A stretch of DNA of 34,354 nucleotides from an uncultured Lachnospiraceae bacterium (GTDB taxonomy: Bacteria > Bacillota > Clostridia > Lachnospirales > Lachnospiraceae): assembly GCA_902794095.1 (NCBI GenBank), contig CADBFZ010000016.1, positions 1 through 34,354 on the forward strand, in the 5' to 3' direction. The notes under the pieces were generated by a model. It searched no databases, was not told the origin of the DNA, and saw only the letters and a list, made by a program, of their open reading frames with translations. The translations under genes were made by a program, and so were the position numbers. Shown in pieces: positions 16,227 through 24,294 of this stretch; position 1 is the first letter of the stretch, and every line of letters begins with the position of its first letter.

Positions 16227-16508
16227 ATGATAAGAAGTTTTAAGGATAAAGAAACTGAAAAGATATTTAATCAGATTTTTTCCAAGAAATTACCACATGA
16301 TATTCAGCATATTGCACTGCGCAAACTCATAATGATAAATAATTCGCGTGGTATTGAAGATTTAAAAGCACCGCCTTCAAATCACTTGGAAAAACTATCC
16401 GGAGACAGAGACGGACAGTACAGTATTCGGATAAATGATCAATATAGAATTTGTTTTAAAACAGATGGTACTGATACTTACGAATTGGAGATAGTTGATT
16501 ATCATTAG
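16227..16508 (+). CDS. higB: HigB-type RelE/ParE-superfamily toxin
   Basis: The 93-residue product begins MIRSFKDKETEKIFN. It has the family's middle APPSNHLEKLSGDRDGQYSI and the late IRINDQYRICF and EIVDYH motifs, typical of HigB toxins that cut mRNA on the ribosome. An upstream in-frame GTG at 16206 would add seven residues but lies within the hairpin and is not supported by family starts. The antitoxin gene follows directly, giving the toxin-first order that is the hallmark of higBA. Base composition looks more AT-rich than the neighbours, which is consistent with horizontal acquisition. Confidence 0.93.
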   Translation: MIRSFKDKETEKIFNQIFSKKLPHDIQHIALRKLIMINNSRGIEDLKAPPSNHLEKLSGDRDGQYSIRINDQYRICFKTDGTDTYELEIVDYH

Positions 16509-16527
16509 TGTGATAAGGAGATTAAAT

Positions 16528-16833
16528 ATGGATATGTATATTAAAACTCCTAAAATGGGAGAAATACTTTTAGAAGAATTTATGGAACCCAATGGTATTT
16601 CCGCATATATGCTTGCGAAAGAAATACATGTTCCTGTTTCTCGTGTTCAGGATATACTACATGACAGAAGAAAGATTACCCTAGATACTTCCCTTAGATT
16701 GGCAAGATTTTTCGGTGTATCCGATAAATATTTTTTGGATATTCAAAATGATATAGATTTAAGAGTAATGAAAGAAAGTATAAATGAAGAAATCAAAAGC
16801 ATCACTCCGTGTAAAAAGGTAGCAGCGATGTAA
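16528..16833 (+). CDS. higA: HigA-type antitoxin (helix-turn-helix)
   Basis: The 101-residue product has an XRE-type helix-turn-helix at about residues 20-75: GISAYMLAKEIHVPVSRVQDIL, then ITLDTSLRLARFFGVSDKYFLDIQ. HigA neutralises HigB and represses the operon. ATG 16528 is preceded by AAGGAG (16515-16520), so this start is preferred over upstream in-frame codons that run into the toxin gene. It follows higB by about 19 bases. Composition is AT-rich like the toxin's. Confidence 0.94.
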   Translation: MDMYIKTPKMGEILLEEFMEPNGISAYMLAKEIHVPVSRVQDILHDRRKITLDTSLRLARFFGVSDKYFLDIQNDIDLRVMKESINEEIKSITPCKKVAAM

Positions 16834-16965
16834 AAACAATCAGTAGTTCTGAGTTTGTTGAGATATTCCAAAGGCAGCCCCCCAACGAAGTGAACTTAAA
16901 AACTTTTAAATAGTCAAATAACAGTTATTGATTATTCTTGAGCGTACTGATTCAGTAAATGACGA

Positions 16966-16996
16966 AAAGTTCTCAGCCTGAGAGGCTGCTTCTTTT
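16966..16996. terminator. Probable bidirectional terminator between convergent genes
   Basis: CAGCC-TGAGA-GGCTG (16974-16988) is flanked by AAAAG and CTTTT, so T-rich tails exist in both directions. It sits between higA (plus strand) and the minus-strand membrane protein gene. The core stem is only 5 bp. The rest of the 16834-16999 gap shows nothing else convincing. Confidence 0.5.
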
Positions 16997-16999
16997 GCT

Positions 17000-17320
17000 T
17001 TAATACATGAATCTTGGGAATCTTTCAAAGTAGTTGAGAGGTATTAACGCCAGATTGATGATCACCGATGCACAGTTTACAACCAACAGGATATATGCGG
17101 AAAGATATTGACCGTTTCGCTTAACCGATCTTTGACAGATGATGATTGATATTATCGCCAAAGCTATTGCAACCCAGTTTACTATCGGTGACAAAGCATA
17201 AAACAAAAATCCTTTAGTAGCGTCAAGGCTCCATATATAAGCGAAAAACAGAGACAGCGTCGGCTGCACCATCGACAATATGGTAAGGATTATAGCGATG
17301 ATAGGCGGTTTCTTTTCCAT
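17000..17320 (-). CDS. Small hypothetical membrane protein
   Basis: The 106-residue product has about three hydrophobic segments: residues 6-28, 38-62 and 74-96, with a basic CQRSVKRNGQ loop between the last two. No family is recognised. It lies six bases downstream of the PHP gene on the same strand and is probably cotranscribed. No ribosome binding site is obvious, so coupling to the upstream stop is likely. It ends at the convergent terminator region. Confidence 0.75.
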   Translation of the reverse strand: MEKKPPIIAIILTILSMVQPTLSLFFAYIWSLDATKGFLFYALSPIVNWVAIALAIISIIICQRSVKRNGQYLSAYILLVVNCASVIINLALIPLNYFERFPRFMY

Positions 17321-17326
17321 AGGCTT

Positions 17327-18160
17327 TTAAAATTTGTGGTATTCGGGAAGTCTGTTTTCGTAGATGCAGTAATACTCGAATCCGGCTTCTTTTAATACAT
17401 CGGGTACCTTTGCAAAGTGAGCTGCAATATCTGCGGGCTTGTGAGCGTCGGATCCGATTGTTACAATCTCACCGCCCAGTTCACGGTAGCGCTTGAGAGC
17501 AGCCATACAGGGATGGAATTCTTTCATGCCCTTGCTCATTGCCTTGGTGTTGATCTCAATTCCTTTTTCATTTTCGATAAGCTCTTTGAAGATCTCATCG
17601 ATGATGTCACCGTATTCGGAATAGTTGTACTCGTGATTTCCGCTGGGGAAATATCTTACGAGATAGTCGAGATGTCCGAGTACATCGAAGTTATGGAACT
17701 TCCTGATGTTTTCATGATACTCGGTGAAGTATTCTCTTAAAGCCTGCTTCTCATCTTTGCCTTCAAAGAAAGAAGCGTAGTAGGGATCTTTTCCGCCGAC
17801 AACGTGCTGTGAAGCGATGATGAAGTCGTATTCATGATCTCTGCAGAAGATAAGGTTCTTTTTTACACAACTCTGCTGAAGACCTACTTCGATTCCGAAC
17901 TCGATGCGGATCTTGTCCTTATATTTCTCCCTCATGCTGAGAAGTTCATAGAGATAAGAATCGGCATTGAGCATGAAAGAGTTTTCATCACAATATTCGG
18001 TTTCACCTTCGGGTGATTTGGGATAGTCAAAATCCTGATGCTCGGTAAAAGAAATCGTCTCGAGACCCGCATCAATAGCGGATTCTATCATTGATTCCAT
18101 AGAAGCGTCCGAGTCACCGGAATGTTGAGAATGCATATGACAATCTGCAAGTATAGCCAT
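17327..18160 (-). CDS. PHP-domain phosphoesterase (histidinol-phosphatase HisJ-like)
   Basis: This PHP-fold metal-dependent hydrolase is similar to HisJ/HisK histidinol-phosphatases, which release phosphate from L-histidinol phosphate. Metal ligands are visible in the N-terminal DCHMHSQHSGD, then FTEHQDFDYP, FGIEVGLQ, the internal IIASQHVVGG and the C-terminal TIGSDAHKP. The start at 18160 is fixed by GGAGGACTTTGT directly before ATG on the minus strand; a longer ORF upstream has no support. This gives 277 residues. No his genes are adjacent, so the substrate could be another phosphoester. Confidence 0.88.
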   Translation of the reverse strand: MAILADCHMHSQHSGDSDASMESMIESAIDAGLETISFTEHQDFDYPKSPEGETEYCDENSFMLNADSYLYELLSMREKYKDKIRIEFGIEVGLQQSCVKKNLIFCRDHEYDFIIASQHVVGGKDPYYASFFEGKDEKQALREYFTEYHENIRKFHNFDVLGHLDYLVRYFPSGNHEYNYSEYGDIIDEIFKELIENEKGIEINTKAMSKGMKEFHPCMAALKRYRELGGEIVTIGSDAHKPADIAAHFAKVPDVLKEAGFEYYCIYENRLPEYHKF

Positions 18161-18269
18161 ACAAAGTCCTCCGAAAACTAGAATTATAATATTAGTTTTT
18201 AAGTAAATATGCTGATATTTTACCATTAATAATTGTACAATTGCATTCCTTTTATATTTTTATACGGGA

Positions 18270-18278
18270 TGATATAAT
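18270..18278 (+). promoter_or_regulatory. Extended -10 promoter of the zinc-ribbon gene
   Basis: TGATATAAT fits the extended -10 consensus TGNTATAAT; no good -35 is present. A perfect palindrome, AATTGTACAATT (18231-18242), lies about 30 bases upstream in this divergent gap and could be an operator for either gene. Confidence 0.6.
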
Positions 18279-18289
18279 ATTTTCGCTGT

Positions 18290-18323
18290 CCCCTTGTCGG
18301 GGAAAACAAAGGGGCGGTTTTCC
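18290..18323 (+). other. Pseudoknot-like leader of the zinc-ribbon gene
   Basis: CCCCTT (18290-18295) can pair with AAGGGG (18309-18314), which lies inside the loop of a second hairpin, GGAAAAC (18301-18307) with GTTTTCC (18317-18323). This is H-type pseudoknot topology just downstream of the promoter. A seven-T run and the ribosome binding site AGGGAGGG follow. The last connecting loop is only two bases, so the full stems may not form at once; mutually exclusive hairpins are the alternative. Confidence 0.5.
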
Positions 18324-18349
18324 AAACAATTTTTTTAGGGAGGGTACTT

Positions 18350-18841
18350 ATGGAAGAAAAGGTTTTGAACGCAGAAGAAGTAGTAGTAGATTTCGACAGC
18401 AAGAAGAAGATGGCTGCAGCCTCTCATGTCGACAGAACTGCGGAGAAAGAAGAACTTAAAGCAGAGCTTGAGTCAGTCTATACCGAGCTTGGTCAGAAAT
18501 TCTATAAAGAGTGCTGTGGCCAGAACGGCAAGGGACCCAGAGAGGTTCCCAGAGCATCTCTTTTCAACGATCAGATTCAGAGAATCAACACCATTAAGAA
18601 TAAGATAGATACCATCATTTCAGAAGAACTCGCTGCCAAGGGTCTCAAGGCTTGTCCCGAGTGTGAGAACGAGCTTGTACTTGCCAGCCGCTTCTGTAAT
18701 ATGTGCGGATATAAATTCCCTTCCAAGACCGAGGAGAAGGAGAAGGCTATGCGCCCCGCTTCTCGCCCCAGATGTAAGGCTTGCGGAGCTAACCTTGAAG
18801 AGGATTCCTCATTCTGCCCCAGCTGTGGCAAGAGACAGTAA
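18350..18841 (+). CDS. Double zinc-ribbon protein with coiled-coil region
   Basis: The 163-residue soluble protein has a charged helical middle (AEKEELKAELESVYTELGQKF and the RINTIKNKIDTIISEEL segment) and two zinc ribbons. The first uses C102, C105, C116 and C119; the second uses C142, C145, C156 and C159, ending SFCPSCGKRQ. Such ribbons often act as protein- or nucleic-acid-binding knuckles, but no specific function can be given. AGGGAGGG precedes the start, and the gene has its own extended -10 promoter and a structured leader. It is followed by the gapA promoter region, so it looks monocistronic. Confidence 0.85.
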   Translation: MEEKVLNAEEVVVDFDSKKKMAAASHVDRTAEKEELKAELESVYTELGQKFYKECCGQNGKGPREVPRASLFNDQIQRINTIKNKIDTIISEELAAKGLKACPECENELVLASRFCNMCGYKFPSKTEEKEKAMRPASRPRCKACGANLEEDSSFCPSCGKRQ

Positions 18842-18859
18842 AAAAACGCTTGTTTTTGC

Positions 18860-18888
18860 TTGAATTATGCGGGTGAAAACTGTACAAT
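18860..18888 (+). promoter_or_regulatory. Candidate gapA promoter P1
   Basis: TTGAAT (18860-18865) and TACAAT (18883-18888) are spaced by 17 bases. This is the better-spaced of two candidates upstream of gapA and gives a leader of roughly 70 bases. Confidence 0.6.
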
Positions 18889-18911
18889 GAATTTCGTTGG
18901 CTGATAAAAAT

Positions 18912-18938
18912 TTGACAAAGTTTTTTGTCAGTTAAAAT
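18912..18938 (+). promoter_or_regulatory. Second gapA promoter or operator with inverted repeat
   Basis: TTGACA (18912-18917) precedes TAAAAT (18933-18938) with a short 15-base spacer. It overlaps an inverted repeat, TGACAAA (18913-18919) and TTTGTCA (18924-18930). The repeat could be an operator site within the leader made from P1. No matching regulator gene such as cggR lies nearby. Confidence 0.45.
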
Positions 18939-18964
18939 AACAAATTTCTAGGAGGAATTGTTCA

Positions 18965-19981
18965 ATGGCAGTAAAAGTTGCAATCAATGGTTTTGGCCGT
19001 ATCGGCCGTCTTGCTTTCAGACAGATGTTTGGCGCAGAGGGATTCGAGATCGTAGCTATCAACGATCTTACTTCTCCCGAGATGCTCGCTCATCTTCTTA
19101 AGTATGACTCAACACAGGGAAAGTATGCTTTAGCAGACAAGGTTTCTTTCGATGAGAACAGCATCACTGTAGATGGCAAGAAGATTACCATCTATGCTGA
19201 GGCTAAGGCTGCTGATCTTCCTTGGGGACAGCTTGGAGTAGACGTTGTACTTGAGTGCACCGGTTTCTACACCAGCAAGGATAAGGCTCAGGCACACATC
19301 GATGCAGGTGCTAAGCACGTTATCATTTCTGCTCCCGCAGGAAACGACCTTCCTACTATCGTATACAACGTAAACCATCAGTCACTTACCGCAGATGACA
19401 AGATCATCTCTGCAGCATCCTGCACCACCAACTGCCTTGCTCCTATGGCTAAGGCTCTTAACGATCTTGCTACCATCAAGTCCGGAATCATGTGCACCAT
19501 CCACGCTTACACCGGCGATCAGATGACTCTTGACGGACCTCAGAGAAAGGGTGACAAGAGACGTTCACGTGCAGCTGCTTGCAACATCGTTCCCAACTCT
19601 ACCGGCGCTGCAAAGGCTATCGGCCTTGTAATCCCTGAGCTCAACGGAAAGCTCATCGGAGCTGCTCAGCGTGTTCCTACCCCTACCGGATCAACCACTA
19701 TCCTTACCGCAGTTGTTGAAGGAAACGTTACCAAGGAGCAGATCAACGACGCTATGAAGGCTGCTTCAAACGAGAGCTTCGGATACAACGTTGATGAGAT
19801 CGTATCCAGCGATATCGTAGGAATGACCTACGGATCACTCTTCGATGCAACTCAGACCATGGTTCTTCCTCTTGATAACGGAACTACCCAGGTTCAGGTT
19901 GTTTCATGGTATGACAATGAGAACTCATACACCAGCCAGATGGTTCGTACCATCAAGCACTTCGGAAGCCTTCTTAAGTAA
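18965..19981 (+). CDS. gapA: Glyceraldehyde-3-phosphate dehydrogenase
   Basis: GAPDH oxidises glyceraldehyde 3-phosphate to 1,3-bisphosphoglycerate with NAD+ and phosphate. The 338-residue product has the Rossmann INGFGRIGR (residues 7-15), catalytic Cys153 in SCTTNCLAP, THxYT-like [25 protein letters not shown] and the C-terminal [12 protein letters not shown]. It is cytosolic and starts the lower glycolytic block together with pgk and tpiA. TAGGAGGA is an excellent ribosome binding site, and codon use looks strongly biased, as expected for a highly expressed gene. A strong terminator follows. Confidence 0.98.
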   Translation: MAVKVAINGFGRIGRLAFRQMFGAEGFEIVAINDLTSPEMLAHLLKYDSTQGKYALADKVSFDENSITVDGKKITIYAEAKAADLPWGQLGVDVVLECTGFYTSKDKAQAHIDAGAKHVIISAPAGNDLPTIVYNVNHQSLTADDKIISAASCTTNCLAPMAKALNDLATIKSGIMCTIHAYTGDQMTLDGPQRKGDKRRSRAAACNIVPNSTGAAKAIGLVIPELNGKLIGAAQRVPTPTGSTTILTAVVEGNVTKEQINDAMKAASNESFGYNVDEIVSSDIVGMTYGSLFDATQTMVLPLDNGTTQVQVVSWYDNENSYTSQMVRTIKHFGSLLK

Positions 19982-20008
19982 TTAGAAAGCTCGAATAAAA
20001 TACGAAGT

Positions 20009-20042
20009 AAGGGCCCGGTCCGGCAAGGGCCGGGTCTTTTTT
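20009..20042 (+). terminator. Intrinsic terminator between gapA and pgk
   Basis: AAGGGCCCGGTCC pairs with GGGCCGGGTCTT around a GGCAA loop, about 13 bp including G-U pairs, followed by a T-run. Only 28 bases separate it from the pgk start, leaving no room for a separate promoter. Confidence 0.92.
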
Positions 20043-20070
20043 AAACAAAAAATTACAAGGAGATTAAATC

Positions 20071-21306
20071 ATGGCATTAAACAAGAAATCAGTTGATGAT
20101 TTTAATGCAAAGGGAAGAAGAGTACTTGTAAGATGTGACTTCAACGTTCCTCTTAAGAACGGCGAGATCACCGACGAGACCCGTATCGTTGCAGCTCTTC
20201 CTACCATCAAGAAGCTTATTAACGACGGTGGCAAGGTTATTCTTTGCTCTCACCTCGGAAAAGTTAAGGAAGGACCTAACGAAAAGGAATCTCTTGCACC
20301 CGTTGCAAAGGCTCTTTCCGAGAAGCTCGGCAAGGAAGTTAAGTTCATCGCTGATTACACCGTTACCGGCGAAGCTACTACCGCAGCTGTTAACGCTATG
20401 AACGAGGGCGATGTTATCCTTCTTCAGAATACCCGTTTCCGTATGGAAGAAGAGACCAAGCCTGAGAAGGCTGGCGAGGCTTTCGCTAAAGAGCTTGCTG
20501 ATCTTTGCGATGACTATGTATGCGATGCATTCGGATCATCTCACAGAGCACACGCTTCAGTTTCTGTTGTTACCAAGTACGTTCGCGAGAAGGGCGGCAA
20601 CTGTGCAGTAGGATATCTCATGCAGAAGGAAATCGACTTCCTCGGAAATGCGGTTGAGAATCCCGTTCGTCCTTTCGTAGCTATCCTCGGCGGTGCTAAG
20701 GTAGCTGACAAGCTTAACGTTATCAATAACCTCATCGAGAAGTGCGACACCCTCATCATCGGCGGCGGAATGGCTTACACCTTCCTTAAGGCTAAGGGAT
20801 ATGAGATCGGAAAGTCACTCCTTGACGAGTCTAAGATCGATTACTGCAAAGAAATGATCGCTAAGGCAGAAGCTAACGGCAAGAAGCTCCTTCTTCCCGT
20901 TGATACTGTTCTTATCGAGAACTTCCCTGATCCTATCGACAATCCTGACATCAAGACTGAGGTTGTTAAGGCTGATGCTATTCCTGCAGACAAGGAAGGC
21001 GCTGATATCGGACCTGAGACCGCAGCTCTTTATGCTGAGGCAGTTAAGACTGCTAAGACCGTTGTTTGGAACGGACCTATGGGCGTATTCGAGAACCCCG
21101 TTCTTGCAGCAGGTACCAAGGCTGTAGCTAAGGCTCTTGCAGAGACCGATGCTACCACCATCATCGGCGGCGGAGATTCCGCAGCAGCTGTTAACCAGCT
21201 TGGATTCGCTGACAAGATGAGCCACATCTCCACCGGTGGCGGAGCTTCCCTTGAGTTCCTTGAGGGCAAGGTTCTTCCCGGAGTTGATGCAGCTGACAAC
21301 AAGTAA
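20071..21306 (+). CDS. pgk: Phosphoglycerate kinase
   Basis: PGK transfers phosphate from 1,3-bisphosphoglycerate to ADP. The 411-residue product has the N-terminal [12 protein letters not shown], substrate-binding [18 protein letters not shown], the [10 protein letters not shown] segment, the hinge-region [12 protein letters not shown], and the nucleotide-binding WNGPMGVFE and [11 protein letters not shown]. It is slightly longer than the usual 395-400 residues. AAGGAG precedes the start. Since no promoter fits between the gapA terminator and pgk, it probably depends on read-through from gapA. Its 3' flank holds the third palindromic element. Confidence 0.98.
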   Translation: MALNKKSVDDFNAKGRRVLVRCDFNVPLKNGEITDETRIVAALPTIKKLINDGGKVILCSHLGKVKEGPNEKESLAPVAKALSEKLGKEVKFIADYTVTGEATTAAVNAMNEGDVILLQNTRFRMEEETKPEKAGEAFAKELADLCDDYVCDAFGSSHRAHASVSVVTKYVREKGGNCAVGYLMQKEIDFLGNAVENPVRPFVAILGGAKVADKLNVINNLIEKCDTLIIGGGMAYTFLKAKGYEIGKSLLDESKIDYCKEMIAKAEANGKKLLLPVDTVLIENFPDPIDNPDIKTEVVKADAIPADKEGADIGPETAALYAEAVKTAKTVVWNGPMGVFENPVLAAGTKAVAKALAETDATTIIGGGDSAAAVNQLGFADKMSHISTGGGASLEFLEGKVLPGVDAADNK

Positions 21307-21348
21307 TATTGTTCTGAATTAACAATTATATTCAGGAAAGCTTACGTT

Positions 21349-21538
21349 TAAGTTTATGTTTGCGCTGCCCGCCTGAGCAGGAGCGCAGATGCCTTACATG
21401 AAACCGGTTCCCGAATGCATTGTTCGAGCAGCTCGTGCAACTTAGCACGAGCGTTGCGAGTTGCATTCGGGCGGTTTCGAATATGTAAGGAATCGGAGCT
21501 CCGATAAGCGAAGGCACAGGCAAGCAAACAAAACTTGA
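21349..21538 (+). repeat. Large branched palindromic element 3 (about 190 bp)
   Basis: An outer stem pairs AAGTTTATGTTTGC (21350-21363) with GCAAACAAAACTT (21524-21536). Inside lie a short hairpin (TGCGCT...AGCGCA, about 21361-21387) and a 99-base hairpin: CCTTACAT/ATGTAAGG (21392, 21483), CCCGAATGCA/TGCATTCGGG (21410, 21462), CTCGTGC/GCACGAG (21432, 21445). A palindromic CGGAGCTCCG lies near 21494-21503. The layout is that of a multi-branched RNA. It fills the pgk-tpiA gap and contains no ORF. Confidence 0.83.
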
Positions 21539-21576
21539 ATGAAGATTTCCGGGATGAATTTTTAAGGAGAATTATT

Positions 21577-22323
21577 ATGGCACGTAGAAGAATTATTGCC
21601 GGCAACTGGAAGATGAACAAGACTCCTTCAGAGGCAGTTGCACTTTGTGCAGAGCTCAAGGACCTTGTTAAGAATGATGCCGTAGATGTAGTTTATTGCG
21701 TACCCGCTATCGATATCGTTCCCGTTGCTGAAGCAGTTAAGGGAACCAACGTACACGTAGGTGCAGAGAACTTCTACATCGAAGACAAGGGTGCTTTCAC
21801 CGGTGAGATCTCAGCTCCCATGCTCAAAGAGGCAGGCGTTGAGTTCGTAATCATCGGACACTCAGAGAGAAGAGATATCTTCGGCGAGAACGATATCCTC
21901 ATCAACGCTAAGGTTAAGAAGGCATTCGCTTCAGGTCTTACTCCCATCCTTTGCTGCGGAGAGTCACTTGCTCTTCGTAAGGCAGGAACCTATAAAGAGT
22001 GGATCAAGAGACAGATCGAGTGGGATCTTACTGACGTAACCGCTGATCAGGTTAAGACTCTCGTTATCGCTTACGAGCCTATCTGGGCTATCGGAACCGG
22101 CGAGACCGCAACCGCTGACCAGGCTGAAGAAGTTTGCGCTATGATCCGTGAGACCATCGCTGAGATGTATGATGCAGCAACTGCTGATGCAGTTCGCATT
22201 CAGTACGGCGGATCCATGAACGCAGGAAATGCTGCTGAGCTTCTTTCCAAGCCCAACATCGACGGCGGACTTATCGGTGGTGCTTCTCTTAAGCCCGATT
22301 TCGGCCAGATCGTTAACGCATAA
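21577..22323 (+). CDS. tpiA: Triosephosphate isomerase
   Basis: TIM interconverts dihydroxyacetone phosphate and glyceraldehyde 3-phosphate. The 248-residue product has AGNWKMN at the N-terminus, the catalytic histidine in IIGHSERRD, the catalytic glutamate in [12 protein letters not shown] with the flexible loop following, and the phosphate-binding [12 protein letters not shown] 21577 is supported by AAGGAGA (21563-21569); a longer in-frame reading begins inside the palindromic element and is not supported. It is the last gene of the glycolytic block and is closed by a UUCG-loop terminator. Confidence 0.98.
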   Translation: MARRRIIAGNWKMNKTPSEAVALCAELKDLVKNDAVDVVYCVPAIDIVPVAEAVKGTNVHVGAENFYIEDKGAFTGEISAPMLKEAGVEFVIIGHSERRDIFGENDILINAKVKKAFASGLTPILCCGESLALRKAGTYKEWIKRQIEWDLTDVTADQVKTLVIAYEPIWAIGTGETATADQAEEVCAMIRETIAEMYDAATADAVRIQYGGSMNAGNAAELLSKPNIDGGLIGGASLKPDFGQIVNA

Positions 22324-22340
22324 TTTTTACTGCTTATTTA

Positions 22341-22369
22341 AAAGAGAGATCTTCGGATCTCTCTTTTTT
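22341..22369 (+). terminator. Intrinsic terminator after tpiA
   Basis: AAAGAGAGATC (22341-22351) pairs perfectly with GATCTCTCTTT (22356-22366) across a TTCG tetraloop, followed by further T residues. A TATAAT hexamer immediately downstream (22373-22378) may be the -10 of the next gene, but no good -35 is seen. Confidence 0.95.
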
Positions 22370-22405
22370 GTGTATAATGGATTCATATCATTTGAGGGGT
22401 GTACA

Positions 22406-23431
22406 GTGAGAAAATTCAGACTGTACAATTACATATTGATCGCTGCTGTGATGCTTGCTGCATTATCAGGATGCACCAAGACTTCTGAAGAGCAAATCAC
22501 TGCTGTGCAGCCTTCCGAAGAGCAAGTATCCGAAGAACAGATTTCGGTTCTTGAAGAAGAGTATGTGCCAAGGGTAGTTTCGGAAGAAGAACTTGAGCAG
22601 GCTTCTGTGGATGAAGCAGATGCATGGATAAAGGAGCATCACATCTATGCACAGGCGGATTACGTTGATATATCATATATCGATGTAAGAGATGTCGACA
22701 TCGATAAGATCATAGAAAGACTCCCGAATCTTTCAAGACTTGTAATGATAGATTGCGGACTTGATAATGACGGATATGCATCACTTCAGGATAGACATCC
22801 CGATATCAAAATTGTATGGGAGATAGTTCTTGAGTATTGGACAATACGCACAGATGCGGTTGCATTCAGCACATACAAAACAACTGCTGAAGAATACTAC
22901 ATGATGAATGAGGATGCGTATTACCTGAGATATTGCACTGAACTTGTGGCACTGGATCTCGGACATAACTATGTCTCGGATCTTTCTTTTCTCGAGTATA
23001 TGCCTGAACTTAAAGTGCTGATACTCGTAGATAATGTGAAGGAAAAAGACGGAGAGACTTTAAGGCATCTTACGGACTTATCCGAACTTCGCTATTGTAC
23101 GAAACTCAGATATCTCGAGATATTTGCTAATAATGTTTCCGATTTTTCATGGATGGAAAATCTCACGGAACTTGAAGATCTAAACATCAGTTACAATTCT
23201 GTCAGCAGTATTCAGTATATGACAAACCTTCCGCATCTCAAGAGACTTTGGATGGAACATACATATATTTCATATGACGGATATTGCAGATTAAGACAGA
23301 TGTATCCGAGTGCTCAAATAGTATATGACGGGGAAGGTTCGGTAGATCAGGGGTGGAGAAGCGGTGCAAGATATTATGCGATGCGCCGCATGTTCAGAGA
23401 AAATGTTATTGATGATCTCTACAGAGATTAA
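22406..23431 (+). CDS. Leucine-rich-repeat lipoprotein (GTG start)
   Basis: The 341-residue product begins with a basic MRKFRLYN, a hydrophobic h-region and the lipobox LSGC near residue 22, so it should be lipidated by Lgt and displayed outside the membrane. A Glu-rich spacer follows. Several SDS22/internalin-like leucine-rich repeats then occur: LPNLSRLVMIDCGL, CTELVALDLGHNYVSDLSFL, CTKLRYLEIFANNVSDFSWM and LTELEDLNISYNSVSS. Such repeats bind proteins. GTG 22406 is chosen because GAGGGGTG precedes it and it gives a proper signal peptide. The esterase gene follows 27 bases later. The ligand is unknown. Confidence 0.85.
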   Translation: MRKFRLYNYILIAAVMLAALSGCTKTSEEQITAVQPSEEQVSEEQISVLEEEYVPRVVSEEELEQASVDEADAWIKEHHIYAQADYVDISYIDVRDVDIDKIIERLPNLSRLVMIDCGLDNDGYASLQDRHPDIKIVWEIVLEYWTIRTDAVAFSTYKTTAEEYYMMNEDAYYLRYCTELVALDLGHNYVSDLSFLEYMPELKVLILVDNVKEKDGETLRHLTDLSELRYCTKLRYLEIFANNVSDFSWMENLTELEDLNISYNSVSSIQYMTNLPHLKRLWMEHTYISYDGYCRLRQMYPSAQIVYDGEGSVDQGWRSGARYYAMRRMFRENVIDDLYRD

Positions 23432-23458
23432 CAGTAATAAATGTATTGGAGGATTTTT

Positions 23459-24244
23459 ATGGCAGACCTTAGTATCAGATTTTTTTCAAATTGTCTTCAC
23501 AGAACCGTAGAGTTCAAGATGTTTCTTCCCAATGATAAGAGGAACGATATTCCTTGGGAAGAAGATAAGCACACTAAGGGTGATATGAAGGTGATCCTGC
23601 TTCTTCACGGATATACCGGGGACGGAGATATCTGGGTTAACAGAGAGCAGGCGGCATCACTTAACATTGCGGTGGTTGCTCCTTCGGGAGAGAACGGATT
23701 TTGGCTTGATGCTGAAGCAACCGGAAGACAGTATGCATCATATGTCGGTAAGGAACTTATCGAGTATATTAGAGATACTTTCGGTATTGCGATGACTCCC
23801 GATAAGACAGGTGTAATGGGACTTTCCATGGGCGGATTCGGAGCACTTCATACAGCTCTTGCATTCCCTGAAACCTTCGGCGTGTGCGCAGCTTTATCAT
23901 CAGCACTTATCCATAACGAAGTTGCGAAGATGAAAGAAGGAGAAGGAAACTCTGTTGCAAACTACGCATATTATCGTGAGTGTTTCGGCGATCCCGCTAA
24001 GCTTCCCGAAAGCGAGAACAATCCCGAATTCCTTGCTAAGAGACTGAAAGCGGAAGGTAAGAATATTCCCAAGATCTTCATGGCATGCGGCACAGAGGAC
24101 TTTCTTCTCGAGCCTAACAGAGCATTCCATAAGTTCCTGAATGATACCGGAATAGATCATGTATATGAAGAATCAGAAGGCATTCATGACATGAAATTCT
24201 GGAGCAAATATGCGGAGATTTTCATGCCTCAGATGTTCGACTGA
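23459..24244 (+). CDS. Alpha/beta-hydrolase esterase (esterase D/tributyrin esterase-like)
   Basis: The 261-residue product is a putative esterase of the EstA/esterase D family. It has the oxyanion-region LLLHGYTGDGDIWV, the nucleophile Ser123 in GLSMGGFGALH, a likely acid Asp214 in CGTEDFLL and His243 in GIHDMKFW. Relatives hydrolyse short-chain acyl esters, S-formylglutathione or acetylated sugars; the substrate cannot be read from sequence. There is no signal peptide, so it is cytosolic. ATG 23459 is preferred over ATG 23441, because the GGAGGA ribosome binding site (23448-23453) lies between them. It is likely cotranscribed with the LRR lipoprotein. No terminator is visible after it. Confidence 0.9.
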   Translation: MADLSIRFFSNCLHRTVEFKMFLPNDKRNDIPWEEDKHTKGDMKVILLLHGYTGDGDIWVNREQAASLNIAVVAPSGENGFWLDAEATGRQYASYVGKELIEYIRDTFGIAMTPDKTGVMGLSMGGFGALHTALAFPETFGVCAALSSALIHNEVAKMKEGEGNSVANYAYYRECFGDPAKLPESENNPEFLAKRLKAEGKNIPKIFMACGTEDFLLEPNRAFHKFLNDTGIDHVYEESEGIHDMKFWSKYAEIFMPQMFD

Positions 24245-24260
24245 GAGAAACCGATTTTTC

Positions 24261-24289
24261 TTGACACGGAAACGCGAAAAATATATAAT
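24261..24289 (+). promoter_or_regulatory. Consensus promoter of the riboswitch-flotillin unit
   Basis: Perfect TTGACA (24261-24266) and perfect TATAAT (24284-24289) are spaced by exactly 17 bases, predicting a start near 24296, right at the riboswitch 5' end. Confidence 0.9.
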
Positions 24290-24294
24290 TTACT

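Noticed and set aside
18161..18240. Minus-strand promoter for the PHP gene
   Set aside because: An ATTATA (18184-18189) reads as TATAAT on the minus strand, but no acceptable -35 is at the right distance, so it was not listed as a feature.
22229..22405. Upstream N-terminal extension of the LRR lipoprotein overlapping tpiA
   Set aside because: It runs through tpiA and the terminator; the GTG at 22406 gives a proper lipoprotein signal peptide with a ribosome binding site.
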